NCBI GenBank assembly: GCA_016195665.1
Contig: JACPZD010000035.1
Span: forward strand, 43,267-107,266
Direction: 5' to 3'
Source: Gammaproteobacteria bacterium
Lineage (GTDB): Bacteria > Pseudomonadota > Gammaproteobacteria > SURF-13
DNA: 64,000 nucleotides
The translations under genes were made by a program, and so were the position numbers. Under the pieces are notes generated by a model that was given only the letters and a program-made list of their open reading frames with translations, was not told where the DNA came from and made no database searches. Position 1 is the stretch's first letter. Every line of letters starts with the position of its first letter. This document shows, piece after piece, positions 9,118-18,741 of this stretch.

Positions 9118-10188
9118 TCATCCAGAACCTGCGGGCATGAGCGGTGAGATTTCAGACGTGGGATTAGTTTGAGACATCAGCTGCACCAGATTCTTGGGAT
9201 TTCCGGCAAAGAATGCCTCGATATTTTCCAGCGTGGTTTGCAGCAACCTCTGCAATGCCTCCTTTGAATTAAAGGCGTTGTGCGGAGTCAGAATCACATT
9301 CTCGCCGAGTTGCATTTGAAAGCTGTTCAATGCCTGCTCGAGTTGCACAGAGGCGAGACTCGGCAGCAGCGGGGCATGCGCGTTGATCCAGACTTCCTCG
9401 CCCTCGAAACAATCCAGCGCGAGCCCGCCGAAATGACCTTCGGCCTGGAGGCGCGCCAGCGCGCGGCTGTCCACGATGCCGCCGCGTGCGGTGTTCACCA
9501 ACACCACGCCCGGTTTAAGCATGCGCAACCGCTCTTCATTGAGCAGATGGTGCGTGGCCTCTGTATAGGGCACATGCAGGCTGAGCGCATCCACCTTCGG
9601 CAGCAACTCATCGAGGGCAAGATACACCACCCCGCAATCCCGGCACAGGGCCAAATTTGGCACCGGGTCACAGGCCAGCACGTGCATCCCGAAGGCATGA
9701 GCCAGGTAAGCAACGCGGGCGCCTATCCGGCCGGTACCGATGAGGCCCAGCGTTTTACCATGTAGATCGTAGCCGGTAAGTCCCGTCCTGGAAAAATCAC
9801 CGTGCCGTGTCCGGCGCAGGGTGGCCGCCAGCCGTCGCATCAACACGAGCAGCAGTCCCAGTGTATATTCCGCAATCGTAATAAAACCGTAGTCCGGTGC
9901 ACTGCACACAAGAATACTGCGCTGAGCCGCCGCCTTGAGATCAATATGGTCAAAACCTGTTGAACGTGTCGCCAGCAGGCGCAGTGCCGGCAGCTTGTTT
10001 ATGATCTCTGCCGTGATGCGACTGTTACCCAATACAGACACTACTTCGCTGTTTTCCGCCAATACGGCATTGTGGATATCCAGCGAGTCGCTGATGAACC
10101 GTATGTTCCACGAGGGGTGATTAACAAGCCCGCGGCGCAATAGCCGGCAGGCTTCTTCTGAAACATCATAAAAGGTAGTCTTGGGCAT
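9118..10188 (-). CDS. D-isomer-specific 2-hydroxyacid dehydrogenase (D-lactate dehydrogenase type)
   Basis: 356 residues. The NAD-binding signature is GKTLGLIGTGRIGARVAYLA (about 144-163) followed by an acidic D at the end of the next strand (ACDP). Catalytic Arg lies in NTARGGIVDS and catalytic His in ILTPHNAFNSKEAL; a Glu/Asp in LDCFEGEE completes the set. This subfamily reduces pyruvate or a related 2-oxoacid with NADH to the D-hydroxyacid. The C-terminal tail after the family core (QLMSQTNPTSEISPLMPAG) is longer than usual. A perfect FNR box lies 80 bp upstream and fnr is next on the same strand, consistent with a fermentative role; the exact substrate is not certain. Confidence 0.85.
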   Translation of the reverse strand: MPKTTFYDVSEEACRLLRRGLVNHPSWNIRFISDSLDIHNAVLAENSEVVSVLGNSRITAEIINKLPALRLLATRSTGFDHIDLKAAAQRSILVCSAPDYGFITIAEYTLGLLLVLMRRLAATLRRTRHGDFSRTGLTGYDLHGKTLGLIGTGRIGARVAYLAHAFGMHVLACDPVPNLALCRDCGVVYLALDELLPKVDALSLHVPYTEATHHLLNEERLRMLKPGVVLVNTARGGIVDSRALARLQAEGHFGGLALDCFEGEEVWINAHAPLLPSLASVQLEQALNSFQMQLGENVILTPHNAFNSKEALQRLLQTTLENIEAFFAGNPKNLVQLMSQTNPTSEISPLMPAGSG

Positions 10189-10267
10189 GGCTTCAACTTC
10201 AACTCAAATACGCATAGTTGAATTCTGCCACCCTTACCGGCATCCGGAATAAATACTTGAATCTTGT

Positions 10268-10281
10268 TTGATCTAAATCAA
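10268..10281. promoter_or_regulatory. FNR box upstream of the D-2-hydroxyacid dehydrogenase
   Basis: TTGATCTAAATCAA, an exact match to TTGAT-N4-ATCAA, centred 86 bp before the dehydrogenase ATG. I do not see a good -10 at the class-II distance, so activation or repression cannot be decided. The rest of the 303-bp gap 10189-10491 shows no gene or other clear signal. Confidence 0.65.
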
Positions 10282-10491
10282 AGTTCCTATTTTAGCCGTC
10301 AGATATTTTTTAACCGCGAATTGAGGAAGAAAGGCAGGGGAACAAACACTTTGCGGAGCATCCATTGTTTTTTTATAGAGATGCCCATTGCAAGGCCGGG
10401 AGAGGACAACGTTCAAGCTGGGTTCCCAAGGATGGGGGCTCAGCGTATTTATCGTGACAAGCTGGGGGTGACTGGCGTAGCAGTAATCTGC

Positions 10492-11229
10492 CTAGTAATG
10501 GTTCAGCATACCCTTCAGCCGGAGCAGATCATGCAACTCGACATCGCGATGATGTACGGTCATCAGCCCTTCCTGCTGAAAATGGGTGAAGGTGCGGCTG
10601 ATGGTCTCCAGGGTTAGCCCGAGATAATTGCCGATCTCTTCGCGGGTCATGCGCAGATAGAAATGAGTGGGCGAATAGCCGCGCGCCCCAAGACGCTGCG
10701 ACAGGTTCAACAAAAAGGCCGCCAAGCGCTGCTCCGCCTTCATCTTGCTGAGCAGCAGCATGTGGCCTTGGTCGGCCACTATTTCACGGCTCATGATTTT
10801 ATGGAAATGGTGCTGCAGCGCAGGAATCGTGCTTGTCAAATGCTCAAGGTCAGCAAAGGGGATCTCGCACACCATGCTGTCTTCCAGGGCGACGACATGA
10901 TAATGGTGCCGGTCGTCGCTGATGGCATCCATCCCCAACAGTTCACCCGCCATGTAAAAACCGGTGATTTTTTCGCAACCGTCCTCGTCCAACTCAGACA
11001 TTTTGAAAAAGCCGTTGCGGATGGCATAGAGAGACCGGAAGCTGTCGCCCGCCCGATATAGATAATCGCCACGCAAAAATTTGCGGCGGTTATTGATGAT
11101 CTTGTCCACTAACTCCGTGTCGTCCAAGCTCAAACCCATCGGCAGACATAGCTCGTGCAGCGTGCACGCCGAACATGAGGCCTTCAGGTTGGCAAGGTTG
11201 ACCTTGATGGGAATGGATTGAATAGTCAT
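10492..11229 (-). CDS. fnr: FNR-type oxygen-sensing transcription regulator
   Basis: 245 residues; ATG at 11229 with a strong GGAGGTAAG site. N-terminal cluster Cys are C19-x2-C22-x5-C28 and the fourth ligand is C121, almost the E. coli FNR spacing (20, 23, 29, 122), so a [4Fe-4S] oxygen sensor is expected. The cyclic-nucleotide-like barrel spans about 40-150, followed by the dimer helix and a C-terminal winged helix-turn-helix (REEIGNYLGLTLETISRTF, about 198-216). Conserved E and SR in the recognition helix predict binding of TTGAT-N4-ATCAA; two such exact sites occur nearby, at ppsA/DUF302 and at the adjacent dehydrogenase. No box is seen upstream of fnr itself. Confidence 0.93.
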   Translation of the reverse strand: MTIQSIPIKVNLANLKASCSACTLHELCLPMGLSLDDTELVDKIINNRRKFLRGDYLYRAGDSFRSLYAIRNGFFKMSELDEDGCEKITGFYMAGELLGMDAISDDRHHYHVVALEDSMVCEIPFADLEHLTSTIPALQHHFHKIMSREIVADQGHMLLLSKMKAEQRLAAFLLNLSQRLGARGYSPTHFYLRMTREEIGNYLGLTLETISRTFTHFQQEGLMTVHHRDVELHDLLRLKGMLNHY

Positions 11230-11424
11230 GCCTTACCTCCGCGCCCGTCAAGTATAGTATTGATATTGTTCCTGAATTGAACCCCACCCGCAAGTTTTGC
11301 GGGCTGTGATCCATACTTCACATTAACTAATAGTGATAATGAACTGTTTTATATGAATATTATATAGCCCACTCGTTCCCGGGTTTTCATCTGAGACAGG
11401 GTGCTGTTTTTCCGACCGCAGCGG

Positions 11425-13656
11425 CTATCTGGAGGCGCGCCGTTTGGATTTACTCTTTTTGCGCCCCTGCTCGACAAGCTCAAAGTCTATCTTTTTGTCA
11501 TCGAGACCCACGCGCATGACCTTTACCCTGAGGGGGTCGCCGAGGCGGTAGACCACGCCCGTGCGCTCGCCCGAAAGCCGGTGCTTGGCATAGTCGAAGT
11601 GATAATAGTCGTTGCCAAGGGCCGTCACGTGCACCAGGCCCTCGACGTAAATATCCTTGAGCATGACAAACACGCCGAAGCCGGTCACCCCGGTTATCAG
11701 CCCATCGAACTCCTGGCCGACCTTGTCCATCATGTACTCGCACTTAAGCCAATCCACCGCGTCTCGCGTCGCCTCATCGGCGCGGCGCTCGGTCATGGAA
11801 CAGTGCTCGCCGTAGCTCAACATCATTGCCGGAGTGTAGTCGAACTCCGCAGCAGGTTTTCCGGCCAGCAGATGACGAATGGCGCGGTGCACCAGCAAAT
11901 CGGGATAGCGGCGTATCGGCGAAGTAAAATGGGTGTAGGCCTCATAGGCCAAACCGAAGTGGCCGATATTCTCCGGGCTATAGACCGCCTGCCTCAGGCT
12001 GCGCAGCAACACCGTTTGGATTAAATACAGATCAGGGCGCTGCTGAATGGAGGCCAGCAATTTTGCGTAGTGCTTGGGCTCCGGATTATCGCCACCCCCC
12101 AGATTCAATCCAAGCTCGGCAAGGAAGCCCCTGAGATCATCGAGCTTTTCGCCAGTGGGGCCTTGGTGCACCCTGTAGAGGGCCGGTATTTTGCGCTCAA
12201 GCAGAAACTCGGCCGCAGCGACGTTGGCCGCCACCATGCACTCTTCAATGATACGGTGCGCATCATTGCGCACCACCGGTACGATCTCTTCGATCTTTTT
12301 TCCGAGTCCGAAGACGATGCGGGTTTCGATGGTCTCAAAATCAATCGCACCGCGCGCCTCGCGCCGCACGCGTAACGCCTTGTACAAGGCATGAAGCCCT
12401 TCCAGGTGCGGGACGAGCGGCCGATAACGCGCCCGTAAGGTCTGGTCACGCTCAACCAGCATGGCCGCCACCTGATCGTAGGTAAGCCGTGCGTGGGAAC
12501 GCATGAGGCCCTCAAAGAAGCGGTATTTTTTCACCCTGCCCGTATCGTCTATGGACATCTCACAGACCATGCACAAGCGATCGGTATCGGGATTGATCGA
12601 ACACAGGCCGTTCGAGAGGATTTCCGGCAACATGGGGATAACCCGCTCCGGGAAGTACACCGAATTGCCGCGCTCGAAGGCGGCGCGATCCAGCGCCGTA
12701 CCGTGCCTGACATACGAAGACACATCGGCAATCGCCACCAGCAGCCGCCAACCCTTGCCTTGCCGCTCGCAGAACACGGCGTCGTCAAAGTCTCTGGCGT
12801 CCACGCCGTCTATGGTCACCAGCGGGATGTCACGGACATCTTCCCGGCCGTGCTTGGCGGGTTCCGGCACTTTGGTCCCCAGCGGCGCGATCTCTGCCTC
12901 GACCTCGGGCGGCCAGACCTGCGGCAGATCGTAGACGCGCAGCGCGATGTCAATCTCCATGCCCGGCGCCATGTGGTCGCCCAGAATCTCAACCACCTTG
13001 CCGATCGGCTGGCTGTGCAGGCTCGGCTGGGTAATGATCTCGGCCACGACGATCTGGCCATGCTTGGCATCGCCCTGCTGATCGGCCGGTATGACGATAT
13101 CCTGGCTGATGCGCTTATTATTGGGAATCACGAAGCCGACCCCCTTTTCGAGATAAAAGCGTCCTACGACTTGAGTCGTGTTCCGCTCCAACACCTCCAC
13201 CACCGCGCCCTCGCGGCGGCCGCGCCGATCCACACCGGACACGCGCACCACGGCGCGGTCGCCGTCGAACAGGACGCGCATCTCTTTCGCAGAGAGGAAC
13301 AAATCCCCCCCGCCTTCATCCGGCGCCAGAAAACCGTAGCCATCCGGGTGGCCGATCACCCGCCCCTGGATAAGATCCATCTTGGCGGCCACCCCGTAAC
13401 CCTCACGGCGGTTGCGAACCAATTGGCCATCGCGCTCCATGGCCTTGAGGCGGCGGCGCAGGGCCTCCAGGTCGGTTTCGTCGGTGATCCCTAACTCACC
13501 GGCGAGATTGCCAAAGGTCAGCGAAGCACCGTGTTCCGCCAAATATTGCAATATAAATTCCCGGCTGACGATGGGGCGCTCGTATTTGCGCGCCTCGCGC
13601 GTTGCGTGGGGGTCTGATGGGGTTTGGCCTGACGGCCCGGTGGTTTTTTTCTTCAT
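11425..13656 (-). CDS. rnr: Ribonuclease R
   Basis: 743 residues. N-terminal helix-turn-helix (FILQYLAEHGASLTFGNLAG), two cold-shock domains (GYGFLAPDEGGGDLFLSAKE; VGFVIPNNKRISQDIVIPAD), the RNB catalytic domain with the Asp cluster in TIDGVDARDFDDAVFCERQ, and a C-terminal S1 domain (FDGLITGVTGFGVFVMLKDI). Ends in a Lys/Arg-rich tail (GRKKSKSKRRASR). A 3'-5' exoribonuclease able to degrade structured RNA. tRNA-Leu lies just upstream on the opposite strand. Slightly shorter than E. coli RNase R (813) but with all domains. Confidence 0.94.
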   Translation of the reverse strand: MKKKTTGPSGQTPSDPHATREARKYERPIVSREFILQYLAEHGASLTFGNLAGELGITDETDLEALRRRLKAMERDGQLVRNRREGYGVAAKMDLIQGRVIGHPDGYGFLAPDEGGGDLFLSAKEMRVLFDGDRAVVRVSGVDRRGRREGAVVEVLERNTTQVVGRFYLEKGVGFVIPNNKRISQDIVIPADQQGDAKHGQIVVAEIITQPSLHSQPIGKVVEILGDHMAPGMEIDIALRVYDLPQVWPPEVEAEIAPLGTKVPEPAKHGREDVRDIPLVTIDGVDARDFDDAVFCERQGKGWRLLVAIADVSSYVRHGTALDRAAFERGNSVYFPERVIPMLPEILSNGLCSINPDTDRLCMVCEMSIDDTGRVKKYRFFEGLMRSHARLTYDQVAAMLVERDQTLRARYRPLVPHLEGLHALYKALRVRREARGAIDFETIETRIVFGLGKKIEEIVPVVRNDAHRIIEECMVAANVAAAEFLLERKIPALYRVHQGPTGEKLDDLRGFLAELGLNLGGGDNPEPKHYAKLLASIQQRPDLYLIQTVLLRSLRQAVYSPENIGHFGLAYEAYTHFTSPIRRYPDLLVHRAIRHLLAGKPAAEFDYTPAMMLSYGEHCSMTERRADEATRDAVDWLKCEYMMDKVGQEFDGLITGVTGFGVFVMLKDIYVEGLVHVTALGNDYYHFDYAKHRLSGERTGVVYRLGDPLRVKVMRVGLDDKKIDFELVEQGRKKSKSKRRASR

Positions 13657-13736
13657 TGATAAAATGTTCTCACTGCGGTAAAGTGCGCGGCTTAAGGGCG
13701 CGGATTATGGTAAGCTTTGAATTCGGGCCGGTACAA

Positions 13737-13823
13737 GCCGGGGTGGCGGAATTGGTAGACGCGCTAGCTTCAGGTGTTAGTGGGGGTAACCCCGTGGAGG
13801 TTCAAGTCCTCTCCTCGGCACCA
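13737..13823 (+). tRNA. tRNA-Leu (CAG)
   Basis: Acceptor GCCGGGG pairs with CCTCGGC, followed by A and an encoded CCA. D-arm GGCGGAATTGGTAGACGC, anticodon loop TTCAGGT (anticodon CAG), a long variable arm with GGGGGTAACCCC and a T-arm GGTTCAAGTCC. The long variable arm and anticodon identify a class-II leucine tRNA of 87 nt. Confidence 0.95.
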
Positions 13824-13825
13824 TT

Positions 13826-13878
13826 TTGTAGGTGCGAATTCATTCGCATCCACGGCGGCCGAATGAATTCGGCCCTAC
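13826..13878. repeat. Short palindromic repeat, copy 1 (GGCCGAATGAATTCGGCC family)
   Basis: Two nested palindromes, GTGCGAATTCATTCGCA and GGCCGAATGAATTCGGCC, with outer ends TGTAGG and CCTACA that also pair. The second half recurs at 29064-29085 at the end of alaC. It directly follows the tRNA and may also end transcripts. Confidence 0.7.
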
Positions 13879-13879
13879 A

Positions 13880-14446
13880 TCACGTCTTAGGCAACGTCAC
13901 ACCCTTCTGTCCCTGATACTTCCCTCCCCTATCCCTGTAAGAGGTCTCGCATACCTCGTCCGACTCGAAAAAGATCACCTGCGCCACACCCTCATTGGCG
14001 TACACCTTGGCGGGCAGCGGCGAAGTGTTGGAGAACTCCAGTGTAACATGTCCTTCCCACTCCGGCTCCAGCGGCGTGACATTGACAATAATGCCACAGC
14101 GCGCATACGTAGACTTGCCCAAACAAATCGTGAGCACATTGCGCGGGATGCGGAAATACTCCACCGTGCGCGCCAGGGCGAAGGAATTGGGCGGGATGAT
14201 GCAGACGTCCGACTTGAGATCCACGAAGCTGTTGGAATCGAAATTCTTGGGGTCCACAATCGCCGAGTTGATGTTGGTAAAGATCTTGAACTCATCGGCG
14301 CAGCGGATATCGTACCCATAACTGGACGTGCCGTATGACACCACCCGCCCTGCCCCATTCTCGCGCACCTGGTGGCGCTCGAACGGCTCTATCATGCCGT
14401 GCTTCTCCGCCATCTCGCGGATCCATTTGTCTGATTTAATGCTCAT
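13880..14446 (-). CDS. dcd: dCTP deaminase
   Basis: 188 residues, the normal length. Conserved blocks include [12 protein letters not shown] near 42-53, [20 protein letters not shown] (about 109-128) and the C-terminal [13 protein letters not shown]. The Glu in [14 protein letters not shown] is the expected catalytic acid. It deaminates dCTP to dUTP for thymidylate synthesis. The similar bifunctional dCTP deaminase/dUTPase of archaea is less likely from the length and C-terminus. Next gene downstream of mrp on the same strand, separated by a 152-bp repeat-bearing gap. Confidence 0.95.
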   Translation of the reverse strand: MSIKSDKWIREMAEKHGMIEPFERHQVRENGAGRVVSYGTSSYGYDIRCADEFKIFTNINSAIVDPKNFDSNSFVDLKSDVCIIPPNSFALARTVEYFRIPRNVLTICLGKSTYARCGIIVNVTPLEPEWEGHVTLEFSNTSPLPAKVYANEGVAQVIFFESDEVCETSYRDRGGKYQGQKGVTLPKT

Positions 14447-14449
14447 AGA

Positions 14450-14597
14450 ATCAGATACAAGAGCAAAGATACAAGATACAAGTTAGAAAAAAAACCAAAC
14501 CTGGGGTGATATTGCACGTATTTCTGCCTCTAACATGTATGCTCTCTCGGAATGAAGGGTTTACTTGTATCTTTTCTCTTGTATCTTGTATCTGTAG
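14450..14597. repeat. Inverted repeats of a TACAAGA motif flanking the mrp-dcd gap
   Basis: Left arm 14450-14482 contains AGATACAAG and ATACAAGATACAAGT; right arm 14562-14597 contains the reverse complements (ACTTGTATC, CTTGTATCTTGTATCT). The arms enclose about 80 bp of AT-rich DNA and fill most of the intergenic gap. They could be a small inverted-repeat element or a strong hairpin in the mrp-dcd transcript. Confidence 0.6.
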
Positions 14598-14598
14598 T

Positions 14599-15690
14599 TC
14601 AAGTATTCTGTATCACAATATTGGGAAACTTGCCGCTGTAATCCTTGGCCTGTAACGAAAGCTTGGCCGCCACCTTGCGCGCAATCTCGCGGTACATCCT
14701 GGCAATGCGTCCTTCCGGATCGGCAACCACACTGGGATGGCCGTCGTCGGCGTTTTCACGGATGCTGATGTCGAGCGGCAAGGCGCCCAGCATGTCCACG
14801 TTGTATTGCTTGGCCATACGTTCGCCGCCGCCCGCGCCGAAGATGTGTTCTTCGTGGCCGCATTGACTGCAAATATGCGTGCTCATATTCTCGATGATGC
14901 CGAGCACGGGCACCGCAACCTTCTCGAACATCTTGAGCGCCTTACGGGCATCCAGCAAGGCAATGTCCTGCGGCGTGGTCACGATCAACGCGCCGCTCAC
15001 GGGTATCTTCTGTGAAAGAGTCAGTTGAATGTCGCCGGTGCCGGGCGGGAGATCAATCACCAGATAATCCAGATCCCTCCACTGCGTATCATTGAACAGT
15101 TGCTCCAACGCCGTCGTCACCATCGGCCCGCGCCAGATCATGGGCGTTTCTTCGTCTATCAAATACCCGATGGACATGGACTGAATGCCGTGCCGCATCA
15201 CCGGCTCCATGCTTTTACCGTCCTTCGAAACGGGCTTGTCGTGCCCCCCCAACATGCGCGGTTGACTGGGGCCGTAGATGTCGGCATCCAAAATACCAAC
15301 GCTCCCGCCTTCGGCCATCAAGGCCAAGGCAATATTCACGGCAGTGGTGGACTTGCCTACCCCGCCCTTCCCGGAGGCCACGGCGATGATATTTTTGACG
15401 GACTTAAGCGGCTTTACCCCCTTCTGCACGGCGTGAGGGATGACCTTGGAGGAAATGACGGCGCTCACCTCAGCGACACCGCTAATCGCCCCGACGCGCC
15501 GCTTGATCTCTCCCGCCAGCTCATCCTGATAGCCCTTGGCGGGATAGCCCAGCAGCACCTCGACCTTGACCCTATCACCCTCTATAACGATATTTTTTAT
15601 GGCCGCAGCAGAGACCAGATCCTTGCCCAGATAAGGATCTATCACCTCTTTAAGTGCCGTCTCAACCTGTAACTGTGAAACATCTGCCAT
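14599..15690 (-). CDS. mrp: Mrp/ApbC iron-sulfur cluster carrier ATPase
   Basis: 363 residues from the ATG at 15690 (MADVSQLQ) behind GGAGG; an upstream in-frame ATG at 15723 is less likely. N-terminal MIP18-like domain (1-95), deviant Walker A GKGGVGKST at 107-115, Walker B DYLVIDLPPGTGD and a C-terminal CSQC pair in the STHICSQCGHEEH loop that binds the Fe-S cluster. It stores and transfers [4Fe-4S] clusters to apoproteins. Divergent from metG, a frequent gammaproteobacterial arrangement (metG/mrp/dcd). Confidence 0.94.
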   Translation of the reverse strand: MADVSQLQVETALKEVIDPYLGKDLVSAAAIKNIVIEGDRVKVEVLLGYPAKGYQDELAGEIKRRVGAISGVAEVSAVISSKVIPHAVQKGVKPLKSVKNIIAVASGKGGVGKSTTAVNIALALMAEGGSVGILDADIYGPSQPRMLGGHDKPVSKDGKSMEPVMRHGIQSMSIGYLIDEETPMIWRGPMVTTALEQLFNDTQWRDLDYLVIDLPPGTGDIQLTLSQKIPVSGALIVTTPQDIALLDARKALKMFEKVAVPVLGIIENMSTHICSQCGHEEHIFGAGGGERMAKQYNVDMLGALPLDISIRENADDGHPSVVADPEGRIARMYREIARKVAAKLSLQAKDYSGKFPNIVIQNT

Positions 15691-15801
15691 GTAATACTCA
15701 GCCTCCAGGCCAACTCTCGACACCGTTTGGTGTCCTTTTCGTTCTACTAAACATATAATTATAGAACAAGCATGCCCACCTCACCATAAAATCTGCTTTC
15801 C

Positions 15802-17838
15802 ATGGACTCCAAACGCCGAATACTCGTCACCAGCGCCCTGCCCTATGCCAACGGGCCCATTCACCTCGGCCACCTGGTGGAATACATCCAGACCGACATC
15901 TGGGTGCGTTTCCAGAAGATGCGCGGCCATGACTGCACTTACGTCTGCGCCGACGACGCCCACGGCACGCCCATCATGCTGCGCGCCGAACAGGAAGGCA
16001 TTGCGCCCGAGGCGTTGATCGAACGCATGAACCGGGAACACCTGGCGGACTTCCAGGACTTCGGCGTCGAATTTGATAACTACTACTCCACGCACTCGCC
16101 GGAAAACGAGTTCTTTGTGCGCGACATCTATCAGAAGTTGCGCGCCAACAGCCACATCACCCAACGGGTCATCAAACAGGCCTACGACCCGGTCAAAAAC
16201 CTGTTCCTACCCGATCGCTTCATCAAAGGTGAATGCCCGCGTTGCGGAGCCAAAGATCAGTATGGCGACAGTTGCGAGGCATGCGGCGCGACCTATTCGC
16301 CCACGGATTTGAAAAATCCGGTCTCGGTGCTCTCCGGCGCCAAGCCTGTCGAAAAAGAATCCGAGCACTATTTCTTCAGGCTCGGTGATTTTGAAGATTC
16401 TTTACGCACCTGGTTGTTTCCGGATATCACGCAGCCGCGTCACGTGCAATCCGAGGTGGCGAACAAGCTCGACGAGTGGTTCACGGCGGGCTTGCAGGAC
16501 TGGGACATCTCACGTGACGCGCCCTACTTCGGTTTTGAGATCCCCGGCGCGCCCGGCAAATATTTTTACGTCTGGCTCGACGCGCCCGTCGGCTACATGG
16601 CGAGTTTCAAAAACTATTGCGAACGGAAGGGCATCAACTTCGACGCCTATTGGAGCGAAGGCAGCGACGCCGAACTCTATCACTTCATCGGCAAAGATAT
16701 TTTATATTTTCACGCCTTGTTCTGGCCCGCGATGCTGGAAGGCTCAGGTTATCGCAAACCCACCGCTATATACGCCCACGGATTTCTCACCGTGAACGGC
16801 CAAAAGATGTCCAAGTCACGCGGCACCTTCATCACCGCGCGCACGTATTTGGATCATCTGAACCCGGAGTATCTGCGCTATTACTACGCCACCAAGCTCA
16901 ATAGCACGATGGAGGATATTGATCTAAACTTCGATGATTTCGTGGCGCGGGTCAATAGCGATCTGATCGGGAAATACATCAATATTGCGAGCCGGACCGC
17001 GGGATTTCTGACCAAACACTTCAATGGTGTTTTATCAGAGGCCTATTATCAAGGTGAGCATACTAACCGAATTTGCGCACTGGTAAGCGCTGGCGTGGCA
17101 GATGAAATTGCTGAGGCCTATGAACAGAGGGAATACAGCAAGGTTCTGCGTGCGGTAATGAAAGCGGCTGACCACATTAACCAATATTTCGACAAAAATA
17201 AACCTTGGGAACTGGCCAAAGACCCGTCGCAGAAGACAAAATTGCATGACGTATGCAGCGACTGCTGTATTGCATTTTACATGTTAACCATCTATTTGAC
17301 TCCGATACTGCCCGAGCTATCGAAAAAAGTCGCAAGCTTTTGTAATATCCCTGATGAATTGAAATGGGATGACCTAAATCACTCCCCCATAACAATCAAA
17401 CCTTACCAGCACCTCATGACCCGTATTGACCCGAAACAAGTCGAAGGCATGCTCGCTGAGAGTCAAGAAGGTCTGCGACCAATCTCCCCTCTCCCGGAGG
17501 GAGAGGGGAACATGATCAGTATTGACGACTTCGCCAAGATTGATCTTCGCATCGCACGCATTGTCAAAGCGGAAGATGTCGAGGGTGCGGAAAAACTGTT
17601 GAAGCTCACGCTCGACATCGGCGAGGGAAAACCGCGCATCGTGTTCGCCGGCATTAAATCCGCTTATAAACCCGCCGATTTGGAAGGCAAGCTCACGGTG
17701 ATGGTGGCGAATCTCGCACCGCGCAAGATGAAGTTCGGCGTCTCCGAAGGTATGGTGCTGGCCGCCGGGCCGGGCGGTAAGGACTTGTGGATATTGGAAC
17801 CGCATGCCGGTGCGCAACCCGGCATGCGGGTGAAGTAA
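15802..17838 (+). CDS. metG: Methionyl-tRNA synthetase
   Basis: 678 residues. Class-I signatures: HLGH in [16 protein letters not shown] near residue 21 and KMSKSRGTF (about 335-343). Zinc-binding domain [18 protein letters not shown] (about 146-163), anticodon domain, and a C-terminal tRNA-binding OB fold ([20 protein letters not shown] onward). The linker before the OB fold carries [12 protein letters not shown], encoded by a perfect 10-bp-stem palindrome (17486-17508) that looks like an inserted repeat. It charges tRNA-Met for initiation and elongation. Confidence 0.96.
   Translation: MDSKRRILVTSALPYANGPIHLGHLVEYIQTDIWVRFQKMRGHDCTYVCADDAHGTPIMLRAEQEGIAPEALIERMNREHLADFQDFGVEFDNYYSTHSPENEFFVRDIYQKLRANSHITQRVIKQAYDPVKNLFLPDRFIKGECPRCGAKDQYGDSCEACGATYSPTDLKNPVSVLSGAKPVEKESEHYFFRLGDFEDSLRTWLFPDITQPRHVQSEVANKLDEWFTAGLQDWDISRDAPYFGFEIPGAPGKYFYVWLDAPVGYMASFKNYCERKGINFDAYWSEGSDAELYHFIGKDILYFHALFWPAMLEGSGYRKPTAIYAHGFLTVNGQKMSKSRGTFITARTYLDHLNPEYLRYYYATKLNSTMEDIDLNFDDFVARVNSDLIGKYINIASRTAGFLTKHFNGVLSEAYYQGEHTNRICALVSAGVADEIAEAYEQREYSKVLRAVMKAADHINQYFDKNKPWELAKDPSQKTKLHDVCSDCCIAFYMLTIYLTPILPELSKKVASFCNIPDELKWDDLNHSPITIKPYQHLMTRIDPKQVEGMLAESQEGLRPISPLPEGEGNMISIDDFAKIDLRIARIVKAEDVEGAEKLLKLTLDIGEGKPRIVFAGIKSAYKPADLEGKLTVMVANLAPRKMKFGVSEGMVLAAGPGGKDLWILEPHAGAQPGMRVK
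17486..17508. repeat. Palindromic repeat inserted in frame in the metG linker
   Basis: CCCCTCTCCC and GGGAGAGGGG arms with a 3-nt GGA loop. It encodes part of SPLPEGEG between the anticodon domain and the C-terminal OB fold, a place where length changes are tolerated. The same kind of CCCTCTCCC/GGGAGAGGG palindrome is widespread between genes of proteobacteria. Confidence 0.65.
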
Positions 17839-17893
17839 GAGGGCTGCGCGGGTAGCTAAACTTTACGCAACTGTACGACAGGAGAATAAAGTC

Positions 17894-18649
17894 ATGGCAA
17901 AAAATGCACTCATCGTAGGCGGAACCAGCGGCATCGGATTGGAAGTCGCAAAATTGTTACTCAACCAAGGCGCTGCCGTAACGCTGGTTGGTAAAAATCA
18001 AGACAAGATCAACAGCGCTCGCAACAGTCTGGGCGCCTTGGGCAAGATAGTAGGCATAAAGGCGGATATCACGCAGCCTGCTGACCTGCAGCGACTTACT
18101 AGCATGCTGGCGGCCGAAGAAGGGTTCGATTATCTCGTTAACGCCGCGGGCGTGTTTACGCCCAAGAAATTTCTTGAGCACAGCCCCGAGGATTACGACA
18201 AATATCTGGATCTCAACAAGGGATTGTTTTTTATCACTCAGGCCGTCGCGCAAAAAATGGTGGATCGGGGCATCGCAGGTTCCATCGTCAACATCGGCTC
18301 GATGTGGGCGCATCAAGCAGTGTTGGCCACGCCGTCGTCAGCCTATTCGATGGCCAAGGCGGGGCTGCATAGTCTCACTCAACACCTGGCCATGGAGCTG
18401 GGAGCCTTTGGCATACGAGTCAACGCCGTCGCTCCGGCCGTAGTTGAGACACCCATTTACGAGTCGTTCATCGAGCCTAGTCAGGTCAAGGCGGCATTGC
18501 ATGGATTTGATAAATTCCATCCCATCGGCCGTATCGGCAAGCCTGTTGATGTAGCGGAAACCATCTGTTTCCTGTTGTCGGATAAGGCCTCTTGGGTCAC
18601 CGGGGCGGTCTGGGACGTAGACGGCGGTGTGATGGCCGGCCGCAACTAG
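17894..18649 (+). CDS. Short-chain dehydrogenase/reductase
   Basis: 251 residues with a classical SDR pattern: cofactor loop GGTSGIG (residues 9-15), NAAG after strand 4, catalytic Ser in GSMWAHQAV, and the Y-x3-K pair in [11 protein letters not shown]-terminal [11 protein letters not shown] is the usual substrate-loop end. N-terminal acidic residue after strand 2 is not present in the NAD position; V-G-K-N suggests NADPH preference. Substrate unknown. Sits between metG and nth on the plus strand, ribosome site GGAG. Confidence 0.8.
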   Translation: MAKNALIVGGTSGIGLEVAKLLLNQGAAVTLVGKNQDKINSARNSLGALGKIVGIKADITQPADLQRLTSMLAAEEGFDYLVNAAGVFTPKKFLEHSPEDYDKYLDLNKGLFFITQAVAQKMVDRGIAGSIVNIGSMWAHQAVLATPSSAYSMAKAGLHSLTQHLAMELGAFGIRVNAVAPAVVETPIYESFIEPSQVKAALHGFDKFHPIGRIGKPVDVAETICFLLSDKASWVTGAVWDVDGGVMAGRN

Positions 18650-18741
18650 CCCAGAGTGGACGATCACCCTCATGACCACTATCTCGGCTTCTTGCCGGCG
18701 CTTGATTGCGGTATAGGGCGAGTTCATTCGGCTGTCCCCTC

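Noticed and set aside
12493..13494. 333-codon frame opposite rnr
   Set aside because: Shadow of the RNB domain; no ribosome site or domain.
14450..14597. Riboswitch or phage attachment site between mrp and dcd
   Set aside because: The arms are simple inverted repeats of a short motif; no known aptamer or integrase.
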